Of a stretch of DNA of 29,004 bases, positions 21,026 to 27,778 are shown piece after piece (position 1 is the stretch's first letter; the number at the start of each line of letters is the position of its first letter). A program made the translations under genes and the position numbers. Under the pieces are notes generated by a model, which ran no database searches, had not been told where the DNA came from, and saw only the letters and a list, made by a program, of their open reading frames with translations. Source of the stretch: DASYRM01 sp036004405. GTDB lineage: Bacteria > Acidobacteriota > Vicinamibacteria > Vicinamibacterales > UBA2999. The stretch is from assembly GCA_036004405.1 (NCBI GenBank), contig DASYRM010000234.1, positions 1 through 29,004 of the forward strand, read 5' to 3'.

Positions 21026-21808
21026 ATGATGCAGTCACGACGTGATTTCCTGGCGGCTTCGATGGCCGTTGCCCTGTCGGCACGTCGCGCGGCGGCCGCC
21101 GAGCCGGTGCTGGGCCTGATCTTTCCGCCGAAAGACTACCCGGTGCCGCCCGAGGCCACGCGCCTCTATCCGACCGGCGTGAAGTTCCTGTCGCGCGGGA
21201 TTGGACTCGAGCGCCTGACGCCCGAGGGCTACGACGCGGCGATTCCCAAAGTGATCCCGGCCGCCGAATCGCTCGTGCGCGAGGGGGCAACCGCCATCTC
21301 GGTGATGGGCACGTCGCTGACCTTCTACAAGGGGCGGGCGTTCAACGAGAACCTGACCGCGCAGGTCAGGAAGGCAGCCGGCGTTCCCGTCACGACGATG
21401 AGCACCGGCATCGTGGAGGGGCTGCGTGCGGCCGAGGCGAAGCGCATCGTGGTGGCCACCGCGTACAACGTCGAGGTCACGGATCGCCTCAAGACGTTTC
21501 TCGAGGAGTACGGCTTCCAGGTGCTGGCGGCCAAAGGCCTCGGCTACGAGCAGATCCCCGCGGGCGGCGACATCATCGACAACCGGTTGAGCGAGTTCTG
21601 CGCCGAAACGTTCGAAGGCGCCCGCGGCGCCGACACGCTGCTGATTTCATGCGGCGGCCTGAAGACGCTCGATCTCATCGTGCCGCTCGAAACGCGCTGC
21701 AAGGTGCCGGTCGTGTCGAGCACGCCGCACGCGCTGATGGCGAGCGTGCGTCTCGTCGGCCTTACGGGCCGCGCGCGAGGATTCGGCCGCGTGCTCGAGC
21801 GCGTCTGA
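21026..21808 (+). CDS. Arylmalonate decarboxylase/Asp-Glu racemase superfamily enzyme, Tat-exported
   Basis: 260 residues. Twin-arginine signal SRRDFLAASMAVALSARR. The enzyme resembles arylmalonate decarboxylase and maleate isomerase: GLIFPPKDYPVPPEATRLYP, ISVMGTSLTFYKGRAFNE, VPVTTMSTGIVEGLRAAEAK, RIVVATAYNVEVTDRL and Cys209 in TLLISCGGLKTLDLI. Racemases and isomerases of the superfamily use two cysteines; here the first position reads M-G-T-S, as in arylmalonate decarboxylase, so a one-cysteine decarboxylase is likelier. Decarboxylation of a malonate-type acid or isomerisation of a dicarboxylate is inferred. The ATG at 21026 or the next one at 21029; GGAG lies 6-10 nt upstream. It ends the catabolic run. 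Confidence 0.8.
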   Translation: MMQSRRDFLAASMAVALSARRAAAAEPVLGLIFPPKDYPVPPEATRLYPTGVKFLSRGIGLERLTPEGYDAAIPKVIPAAESLVREGATAISVMGTSLTFYKGRAFNENLTAQVRKAAGVPVTTMSTGIVEGLRAAEAKRIVVATAYNVEVTDRLKTFLEEYGFQVLAAKGLGYEQIPAGGDIIDNRLSEFCAETFEGARGADTLLISCGGLKTLDLIVPLETRCKVPVVSSTPHALMASVRLVGLTGRARGFGRVLERV

Positions 21809-21904
21809 CTGAGCCATCGAATCGACCACCACCTGGTGAAGCCGCTCGACGTGGACAGGCTGTGGGAGATCGTCGTCGGCGCGACGTCGACCGTGCGGAG
21901 TTAA
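21809..21904 (+). pseudogene. Relic of a response-regulator receiver-domain gene (3' end)
   Basis: In frame directly after the preceding stop codon the DNA reads LSHRIDHHLVKPLDVDRLWE and then IVVGATSTVRS, followed by TAA (21902-21904). HHLVKP followed by D-x-D-x-L is the signature end of a CheY-like receiver domain, with its conserved Lys-Pro, normally followed by a short helix and the protein end. Everything upstream of it is missing and there is no start codon of its own. It is a truncated gene relic, or possibly a readthrough extension of the enzyme before it. Confidence 0.55.
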
Positions 21905-22419
21905 GCCGGCTTGCCGAAGACCTGTACGTAGTAGGAGCGGCCGCGGTTGTCCACCGCGTAGCCGGTGCCGATCTCCGTGTACGACCCGTTGAGCATGTTG
22001 GCGCGATGGCCCGCCGAGCCCATCCAGCTCTCGGTCACGTCTTCGGGACCGCGCTGTCCGTAGGCGATGTTCTCGGCGAACGCGCGCCACTTGTAGCCTG
22101 CCGCCGCGAGCCGATCCTGCGGCGCCGGATACGGAGTGTCGCTCAGCACGTGATCCATCCGCCCCAGCGACGCCATCTGCTCGGCCTGCATCTGCGCCGC
22201 CTTCATCAGCCGCCCCTCGACGCGCAGCGGTGAGACGCCGGCGCGCGAGCGCTCGACGTTGGTCAGGTCCGCGATGCTGCCGGTGATGCCCGCGGCGCCG
22301 CCTCCACCTCCGGCGGCCCCGACACCTGCCGCGGCAGCGGAGTCGGGCGCGACCGGGGACGTACATCCCCACAGGACGAGCACGATGGCGAGCGGGAGCC
22401 GCGTAGTACGCGCAACCAT
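21901..22419 (-). CDS. CAP-domain (SCP-like) lipoprotein
   Basis: 172 residues. Lipoprotein signal with lipobox LVLWGC (Cys19), a Gly/Ala-rich linker (30-45), then a CAP/SCP domain: LTNVERSRAGVSPLRVEGRL, MDHVLSDTPYPAPQDRLAAA, WRAFAENIAYGQ, ESWMGSAGHRANMLNGSYTE and IGTGYAVDNRGRSYYVQVFG. CAP cavity residues His90, Glu116 and His138 are present. Bacterial CAP proteins are extracytoplasmic, of uncertain function; some bind lipids or are proteases in related clans. The stop codon overlaps the 3' end of the response-regulator relic on the other strand. The gene is divergent from the M23-like gene at 22588. Confidence 0.88.
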   Translation of the reverse strand: MVARTTRLPLAIVLVLWGCTSPVAPDSAAAAGVGAAGGGGGAAGITGSIADLTNVERSRAGVSPLRVEGRLMKAAQMQAEQMASLGRMDHVLSDTPYPAPQDRLAAAGYKWRAFAENIAYGQRGPEDVTESWMGSAGHRANMLNGSYTEIGTGYAVDNRGRSYYVQVFGKPA

Positions 22420-22539
22420 GCCCCCGAAAGGGGCAAGCCATGTACCGCGCGTTTTCCCGAATAAATCAGCGGCCTACGCGTTCCTGCACGTGCCAGATTT
22501 GATCAGCGGTTGCAGTTCTGGTGGGCCTATGCAGAAGGT

Positions 22540-22563
22540 GGGCCAGACGCGGTCGTCTGGCCC
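22540..22563. other. 10-bp perfect hairpin upstream of the M23-like gene
   Basis: GGGCCAGACG, tetraloop CGGT, CGTCTGGCCC, 24 bases before the GTG start at 22588. It may be a leader element, a terminator for the opposite strand, or another dispersed stem-loop. The stem differs from the GGGC/TTYA family. Confidence 0.5.
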
Positions 22564-22587
22564 TGGAAAGACTGAAGGTGGAGTGGG

Positions 22588-23580
22588 GTGCCGGTCGATA
22601 GATCTGACATGCGCGAGGGTTTCAGGTGTGCCACGGTGCTGGTGGGGCTGGGCATCGCCGCGGGGGGGGCCGCCTGCAGCGGCGGCAGTCCATCGCAACC
22701 GTCGGCTCCGACCGCCACGACCTCTTCTTCGTCCGTGGCGCCGTTCGTCATCGACCTGCCGATCGCGCCCGGCGACGGGGCGACCATGGCTTACGGCATC
22801 TGGCCGTACGGCGTGCACGGGGGCGGCCACGCCGTGGACGGACACGGAGGCTTCGACATCGAGTACCGCACCGGCGCGTCGGTGCTGGCAGCGGCCGACG
22901 GCGTCGTCGAAACCATCACGGCCGACGCCCACGATCCGTTACGGCGCGTCGTGCGCTTGAAGCACGCGCGCGATCGCGGGACGTATCTCACCGACTACAG
23001 CAATCTGATCGCGGTGCCCGAGCGGCTGGTCCCAGGTGCGACAGTGGCGCGAGGCGAGGCGCTCGGCGTGGCCGGGGCGTTCGTCGACGGCCGCTCGGCG
23101 ATGACTCACTTCCAGGTGGGCGACCCCACGCACCTCGAGAACGGTCAGATCATCGCGAGCCCGGCCGATTACGTGTCAGCCTCGGCCCGCGCTCTGCTCG
23201 ACGACTTGTGGCGTACGTCGGCCTATCGTGCCGAGATCTGCGAACCGTTCCTCACCAATTCGCGCGCGCACGGATTTCCCTTCAGCCGCACGTGGACCCG
23301 GCAGTCGGGTGCGGGGCCCGCCACCATCGACATCACGTGCGCGTCGGACGGCGGCGACGTGACGTATGTGATGTCGAGCGGAGACGGGCAGGTCGAGAGC
23401 GGCACCATCGTGGTCGGCTGGAGCACGAGGCCGACGACGGCCGATTTCCGGCCGTCATCGGCTGCTTCACGGCTCGCCATCTACGACATCGTCAGCGAGA
23501 CGATGCGCCTGGCGCTCGGTAGCCCCGGCGCGCCGAGGCCCGCATCGCTCGATGCCGCGGCGGTGTACGTCACACGCTAG
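22588..23580 (+). CDS. Lipoprotein with a degenerate M23 (LytM-like) peptidase domain
   Basis: 330 residues. Lipoprotein signal with Cys30 in AAGGAACSGG, then a Ser/Thr-rich linker. The LytM-like domain spans about 75-180: zinc ligands His86 and Asp90 in GHGGFDIEYRTGASVLAAAD, a GVVETI strand, and His174 in AMTHFQVGD. The usual catalytic His of the H-x-H motif is Met172, and the His of the YxHL-type motif is Asn139 (YSNL), so peptidase activity is doubtful. A C-terminal 130-residue beta-rich domain follows. GTG at 22588 has GGAG nearby; an ATG at 22609 is an alternative. Outer-membrane lipoprotein; a binding role is more likely than hydrolysis. Its stop overlaps the next convergent stop (CTAG at 23577-23580). 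Confidence 0.75.
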   Translation: MPVDRSDMREGFRCATVLVGLGIAAGGAACSGGSPSQPSAPTATTSSSSVAPFVIDLPIAPGDGATMAYGIWPYGVHGGGHAVDGHGGFDIEYRTGASVLAAADGVVETITADAHDPLRRVVRLKHARDRGTYLTDYSNLIAVPERLVPGATVARGEALGVAGAFVDGRSAMTHFQVGDPTHLENGQIIASPADYVSASARALLDDLWRTSAYRAEICEPFLTNSRAHGFPFSRTWTRQSGAGPATIDITCASDGGDVTYVMSSGDGQVESGTIVVGWSTRPTTADFRPSSAASRLAIYDIVSETMRLALGSPGAPRPASLDAAAVYVTR

Positions 23581-24594
23581 AGTCCGAGCTGCGCGGCGAA
23601 GGCCATCGAGTCGAACACCAGCCAGTCTTCCTCGATCTTGCCCGCCTCGATCTTCGTGATCTCGAGGAAACGCACCTTGGCCGTCTTGCCGGTGGGCTTC
23701 TTGATGCCCATCATCGGCACCGCACCCTTGTTCGTGCCGCTGAACGTGCCCTCGGTCACGACGTAGTCGCCGGCGCCCCACATCGAAGCGGCCTCGAGCA
23801 TCGCGTCGGGAAACCCCTTGAACAGCTGGACGAGGCCGGTGATGTTGTCCGCGCTGGTCATGTCCTTCGCCTGTGTGTAGTCGTGGAACACGCCGTCGGC
23901 CGCGTTCATGGCCGCCAGCGTCTTTTGATCGTGGGCGTTGAAGGCGGCCATGTTGGCGCGGAACGTGTCCACGGCGGCCCGCTCGGTGTCCGAGCCGGTG
24001 GAGATCACAACCGTGGGTGCCGGGGCCCCGCCCGTCATCAGCGGCCGCGTGGGCGCCTTGATGACGCCGATTTGCGCCAGCATCGTCGTGTTGTCGGCGT
24101 ACTGCCGTTCCTTCACGACGGCGCCGTCGGCGAGGTCCACGACCAGGCCCATCATGTAGCCGACTTTCTTGTTCGTGGCTGCGATCGGCTTTCCGTCCGG
24201 GCCGGGGAGCGGGCCGCCGTGAGTGCCGCTGACCACCGCCAGTCCGGCGACCGAGTCCTTCGACGCCAGCACCAGCTGCACACTGCCCGTCACGTCGGGA
24301 AACGCGGCCACGAAGTCCTGTGCGTCCTTGACGGCCGCATCGAGGCCGCTCACGACCGGACGGCCGGAATCCACCGCTTCCACCGTGATTGCGGGGCCGT
24401 AGCAGCTCCGGAACGCAGTCCAGTCCTTGCGATTGAACTGATCCCAGCAGTCCTTGTACTTCTGGGCCGACTGATCGCCGGTCCATGCTGGCTTGGGCGG
24501 CTCCGCCGGCTTCTCGGCAGGGGCTGGCTGCTGCAGGCGACAGCGATCAGGGTGCCGGCCAGGCGATGGCCGTGAGAGAGCTTCGTGCGTGCAT
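23577..24594 (-). CDS. Lipoprotein with two SnoaL-like (ester cyclase) domains; signal peptide broken by frameshifts
   Basis: About 339 residues. Two tandem SnoaL/ester-cyclase-like domains: about 50-185 (CWDQFNRKDWTAFRSCYGPA, KDAQDFVAAFPDVTG, GPDGKPIAATNKKVGYMMGL) and about 205-335 (RANMAAFNAHDQKTLAAMNA, QLFKGFPDAMLEAASMWGAG, VTEGTFSGTNKGAVPMMGI). The mature part starts PAPAEKPAEPPKPAW. The signal peptide is split over three frames: MHARSSLTAIA from the ATG at 24594 (GGAGG seven bases before it), LAGTLIAVACSSQP in a second frame, and PAPAEK in the third. Two one-base changes would restore a normal lipoprotein. The reading frame from 24620 or 24602 stays open but gives a poor N-terminus. Function not known. 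Confidence 0.7.
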
Positions 24595-24674
24595 CGTTTC
24601 ACCTCCGCGGGCGCGATCATAGCGCCGCGTGATCTTACGGTTGCGCGCGAAAAGTGGATGTGCGGGGACGAAAG

Positions 24675-24959
24675 CTAGTCGTCGTCTTCCGGCACCGGCA
24701 CGAGCTGTACCCGCACCCTGTCGCCGTCGCCCTTGGCGCCGCGGATCGCCTTGGGCACCGCCAGGACGCTGCCATCGCCATCCTTCGCCCTCCACACGCT
24801 GGTGGTCCAGGTGTGGCCATCGACCGTGGCCACGACCGGTGTGCGGCCCCACGGGTGAGTCGGCTTCGGCGCGTAGCGTTTCGGAATCGCCGCGAAGTAC
24901 CACGCCGCCTTGCCTTTGTACCGGAAGAGCCGAGCGGTGAAGGCTCGATGCGACGGCAT
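24675..24959 (-). CDS. DUF1905 domain-containing protein
   Basis: 94 residues of the DUF1905 family (beta-barrel-like small protein): HRAFTARLFRYKGKAAWYFA, IPKRYAPKPTHPWGRTPVVA, TVDGHTWTTSVWRAKDGDGS, VLAVPKAIRGAKGDGDRVRV. The family occurs alone or with DUF2198/YdeI-like domains, and has no established function. The ATG at 24959 begins eight bases after the VapC stop, so it is the third gene of the toxin-antitoxin operon. The longer frame to 25331 overlaps VapC and is rejected. Confidence 0.8.
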   Translation of the reverse strand: MPSHRAFTARLFRYKGKAAWYFAAIPKRYAPKPTHPWGRTPVVATVDGHTWTTSVWRAKDGDGSVLAVPKAIRGAKGDGDRVRVQLVPVPEDDD

Positions 24960-24967
24960 ATGGCCGG

Positions 24968-25366
24968 TCACCACAATGAGCGCACGTGAGAGTAGCGGCG
25001 AATCCGCTCGTCCCGGGTGACCACGACCGCACCGTGGAGCCGGGCCGTAGCAACGACGATCTGATCCGCTGGATCGCCGTGAAAAGGCTGCGGCAAGCCG
25101 CAACTCTCCACCAGAACAGGGCGGGTCATCTCCCAGACGCCCAACCCGGGCGACGACACTGCCTCGTCGAGCCATCGGTCGAGCGGCCGGTCGAGTGACA
25201 GCTGTCCCTTCTCGACCTTCTTGGCCACTTCCCAAACCGAAATGAGGGAGATCCACAGGTCTTCGTGGGTGGCCGCGCGACGGATGGTCGACGCGGCTCG
25301 CGATGACAGGCGCTTGTCGTGCGTCGCCCACCAGACCCAGGCGTGTGTATCAAGAAGGGTCGCCAT
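24968..25366 (-). CDS. vapC: VapC-type PIN-domain ribonuclease toxin
   Basis: 132 residues. PIN acidic residues: Asp6 (LLDTHAWVWW), Glu46 (LISVWEVAKK), Asp98 and Asp101 (FHGDPADQIVVATA) and Asp119 (VTRDERI). This is the canonical four-acid arrangement of a VapC endoribonuclease, which cleaves tRNA or rRNA on activation. The ATG at 25366 overlaps the antitoxin gene by 17 nt, so the two are coupled. Start chosen at MATLLDTHAW, since the frame upstream to 25393 is the antitoxin's out-of-frame tail. It should be held inactive by the upstream antitoxin. Confidence 0.88.
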   Translation of the reverse strand: MATLLDTHAWVWWATHDKRLSSRAASTIRRAATHEDLWISLISVWEVAKKVEKGQLSLDRPLDRWLDEAVSSPGLGVWEMTRPVLVESCGLPQPFHGDPADQIVVATARLHGAVVVTRDERIRRYSHVRSLW

Positions 25367-25580
25367 CGGCTTCCCACTGCTCGCCTGTGCCATAGGGATC
25401 GCCGACCTCCTTCACCACACTGCCTGCCAGGCTGCTCGACGGCGCTCGCTGCACATAGGGCACGAGCTTCGCTACCGGTCGGCCGCGCTTCGTGATGACG
25501 ATCGAGGTTCGCGTCGCGGCGACTTCATCCAGCGTCTTCAGGCAGACATCCTTGAATCTGCCTGCGGCAATCGACTTCAT
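25350..25580 (-). CDS. Phd/YefM-type antitoxin
   Basis: 76 residues: MKSIAAGRFKDVCLKTLDEV and AATRTSIVITKRGRPVAKLV, with a flexible, acidic C-terminus that would wrap the toxin. This is the Phd/YefM N-terminal DNA-binding fold. The ATG at 25580 is part of a perfect inverted repeat; an upstream frame to 25628 is out of phase with the family start. It should bind VapC and repress its own operon. No Shine-Dalgarno is visible, so translation is probably leaderless from the promoter at 25615. Confidence 0.86.
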   Translation of the reverse strand: MKSIAAGRFKDVCLKTLDEVAATRTSIVITKRGRPVAKLVPYVQRAPSSSLAGSVVKEVGDPYGTGEQWEADGDPS

Positions 25581-25615
25581 ATGGCTATATGGCCATAGCC
25601 ATATGGCCATGTCAA
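25578..25615 (-). promoter_or_regulatory. Operator-promoter of the Phd/VapC operon
   Basis: An 11-bp perfect inverted repeat (CATATGGCTAT at 25578-25588 and ATAGCCATATG at 25595-25605) separated by ATGGCC, overlapping the antitoxin start codon. On the minus strand TTGACA lies at 25615-25610, with a weak -10 (CCATAT or CATATA) 17-18 bp on, inside the repeat. Autorepression by the antitoxin is typical of such layouts. Confidence 0.65.
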
Positions 25616-25650
25616 GCCGGCGTACCATGCATGGGCTCGTAGTGAGGCGG

Positions 25651-26532
25651 CTATTCGATTCCCGCAGCGCGATTCTGTTCGCGGGCCAGGACGGCCTGAT
25701 CGCGGTCCGCGTCGCCGTGCGCGACGGCGCCGAGCAGGCGGTCGAGATAGACGTTGTGACTCGGCATCGGCACGCGAGCCAGCGCCGCCGCGGCCGCGAT
25801 GAGCGCGGCGTCCTTGAGGCCGACGGTGATCGGCGATCCGACCTGGTCGTAGCTCTCGTCCACCATCTTCTGGCCGTACACCTTGTAGGCGGGCGCCGAG
25901 AACAGCCCTTCCGTCATCACGTCCTGGAACACCTGCGGATCGACGTCGTAGCGGCGGACGAGCGAGAACCCCTCCGCCATCGCGATCATCGCGCAGCCCA
26001 GCACGGCGTTGTTGGCGAGTTTGATGGCGGTTGCCGATTCCGGCTTGGGTCCGGCCTCGAAGAGACGGCGGCCCATCGCGTCGAGCAGCGGACGCACGCG
26101 CGTTGCGGCTTCGAGCGGTCCGCCCACCACGATGCCGAGCTGTCCTGCCGCAGCCAGGTCCGGGCGGCCAAGGACCGGCGCCGCCACCAGCACCTGGCCC
26201 GCTTCGGCATGCTTGGCTTCGAGGGTGCGGATGGTGGCGACGCCGTGTGTCCCCATCACCAGGTGGACGGCGCCGGGAGTGAGCGAATCCACCAGCCCCT
26301 CGGGGCCGGTGGCGACGCTGAGGATGGTCGCGTCCTCGACGAGCATCGAGACCACGACGTCGCGCTCCTGACAGAGATCGGCGACGCTGGTGGCGACACG
26401 GGCGCCCGCCGCGGCCAGCGTCGCCGACTGCGTGGCAATCGCGTCGAAGACCGTGAGCGCATAGCCGGCGCCTTGAATGCGGCCGGCCATGCCCTGGCCC
26501 ATGCGCCCGAGACCGATGAAGCCCACCTTCAT
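25651..26532 (-). CDS. 3-hydroxyisobutyrate dehydrogenase-like NAD(P)-dependent oxidoreductase (second paralogue)
   Basis: 293 residues. Rossmann start KVGFIGLGRMGQGMAGRIQG, substrate motif VAAPVLGRPDLAAAGQLGIV, catalytic lysine in SATAIKLANNAVLGCA and helical C-terminal domain (LKDAALIAAAAALARVPMPS). The APVLGRPD version of the substrate motif differs from the DSPVSGG of the paralogue at 17446, so a different substrate is likely. ATG at 26532; the preceding tandem repeat supplies AGGTAGG as a possible Shine-Dalgarno. It is the last gene of the EboE/Gfo operon and ends 70 nt before the antitoxin start. Confidence 0.87.
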   Translation of the reverse strand: MKVGFIGLGRMGQGMAGRIQGAGYALTVFDAIATQSATLAAAGARVATSVADLCQERDVVVSMLVEDATILSVATGPEGLVDSLTPGAVHLVMGTHGVATIRTLEAKHAEAGQVLVAAPVLGRPDLAAAGQLGIVVGGPLEAATRVRPLLDAMGRRLFEAGPKPESATAIKLANNAVLGCAMIAMAEGFSLVRRYDVDPQVFQDVMTEGLFSAPAYKVYGQKMVDESYDQVGSPITVGLKDAALIAAAAALARVPMPSHNVYLDRLLGAVAHGDADRDQAVLAREQNRAAGIE

Positions 26533-26540
26533 GCAGGACC

Positions 26541-26567
26541 TACCTGACTTACCTGACCTACCTGACT
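26541..26567. repeat. Three 9-bp tandem repeats overlapping a stop codon
   Basis: TACCTGACT, TACCTGACC, TACCTGACT between the EboE-like gene and the oxidoreductase gene; the TAG of the former (26568-26566) lies at its edge. On the minus strand the unit reads GTCAGGTA, so it repeats a purine-rich, Shine-Dalgarno-like AGGTA before the next start. Related to CACCTGACC at 15764. Confidence 0.7.
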
Positions 26568-27765
26568 ACACCAATTGTCCTTTGACCCACTCCAGCTCGC
26601 GCGTGACGTACTCGACGATGTCCCCGGTCTTCAGGTGATCGGGCAGCACGTCCCACGTGTAGGTTTCGATCTCGAGGTGGGTCGACAGCGGCGTCTTCTT
26701 GTGGACCGCCAGCGCCTGTTCCAGACCGAACCGCGTCGTGCCGAAGCCGTGGCCCAGCTCGGTCAAGAACACCGGCACGTGGAAGTGCGTCCGCCACTCC
26801 CGCGGGCCCGGGTTCTTGTACCAATCCTCGAAGGCGTCCTCCAGGTTCAGGAACCAGGTTGTCTGCCCGTCCTTCCTCTGACACGTCTGCGACAGGTAGA
26901 TCGTCTTGGCGAAGGCCTGCAGCGCGTCCACCTTCTGCTGCGTGACGTCGGGGATGTGCATCGACGCCGCTTCCTGCAGCTTCACGATCGGCACGCCCGC
27001 GGCCACCAGCTTGTGCAACGACGCCGGAATGTCTTCGTAGCCCACCGACTGGTGCCCGATGTCGAACACCACGCCCATGAACTTCTTCATCGCCGCGGCG
27101 GCATCGGCCGCGTTGATCCCCGCCTTCTTCGCCAGCTGCTCGGCCGTCTGCGGCGCGAACAGGTAGTCCTGGAAGTAGGTGATCGTTTCGTCGGTGGTCT
27201 CGAGATAACAGCGCGGCTCCGGCTCCAGGCCCAGCGTCACGATCTTGCCGGTGTCCTTCTCCAGCTTCACCAGGTGAGCCACGACGTCGACGACGTTGTC
27301 CGTATACGCCTTGGCGATCTCGGGCCCGGTGCCCTTCGGCTTGAAGCCGAGCGGCGCGCTCTGAATCGACGGGTTCACACCCTCGGGCGCCAGCTCCGCG
27401 AGCAGGTTCGCCACCTGCTTGGTGTACTCGCGGCGTTCGGGCGTCTGCCAATCCGGCTCGTAGACGTCTTCCTTGATGACCTGCTTCTTGAACACGCCGT
27501 AGACGAAGGCGTTGGCCGTGTAGAGGTAGAGGTCCTGGTCCTTGAAGAACTGCTTCAGGTCCGCCACCTTCGTCGGGTCCTGCGACAGCATCTCCGCCGA
27601 CGGCGCCGAGGTGCGGAGGCAGACGCCGAACTTCTGCGACGGCGCGAAGCGCGCCTTGACGGCCGGCAGATACGTGTTGACGCTCTTCCAGAGCTGCTCG
27701 AAGTTGTCCGTCTGATGGACGAGTGTGGAGTACGTGAGGTGGCCGAGCCCGTTGCCGAGATCCAT
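26566..27765 (-). CDS. EboE-like TIM-barrel protein (xylose-isomerase-like fold)
   Basis: 399 residues closely following the EboE pattern: MDLGNGLGHLTYSTLVHQTD, YLPAVKARFAPSQKFGVCLR, QDLYLYTANAFVYGVFKKQV, IKEDVYEPDWQTPERREYTK, LAELAPEGVNPSIQSAPLGF and KIVTLGLEPEPRCYLETTDE, MGVVFDIGHQSVGYEDIP, FLTELGHGFGTTRFGLEQ. EboE belongs to the ebo cluster, thought to move or process a metabolite across membranes; its reaction is not known to me with certainty. Here no other ebo gene is seen. ATG at 27765 has AGAAGGA eight bases upstream. It lies in an operon between the Gfo/Idh/MocA and hydroxyisobutyrate-type genes, so a sugar-acid or inositol-like substrate is an inference. Confidence 0.78.
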   Translation of the reverse strand: MDLGNGLGHLTYSTLVHQTDNFEQLWKSVNTYLPAVKARFAPSQKFGVCLRTSAPSAEMLSQDPTKVADLKQFFKDQDLYLYTANAFVYGVFKKQVIKEDVYEPDWQTPERREYTKQVANLLAELAPEGVNPSIQSAPLGFKPKGTGPEIAKAYTDNVVDVVAHLVKLEKDTGKIVTLGLEPEPRCYLETTDETITYFQDYLFAPQTAEQLAKKAGINAADAAAAMKKFMGVVFDIGHQSVGYEDIPASLHKLVAAGVPIVKLQEAASMHIPDVTQQKVDALQAFAKTIYLSQTCQRKDGQTTWFLNLEDAFEDWYKNPGPREWRTHFHVPVFLTELGHGFGTTRFGLEQALAVHKKTPLSTHLEIETYTWDVLPDHLKTGDIVEYVTRELEWVKGQLV

Positions 27766-27778
27766 TCGAGATGTCCTT

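Noticed and set aside
24597..25053. 168-residue minus-strand frame ending in MHARSSLTAIAWPAP
   Set aside because: Its upstream part is an out-of-frame reading of the DUF1905 and VapC genes; only the last 15 codons are meaningful, as the start of the SnoaL-like lipoprotein.
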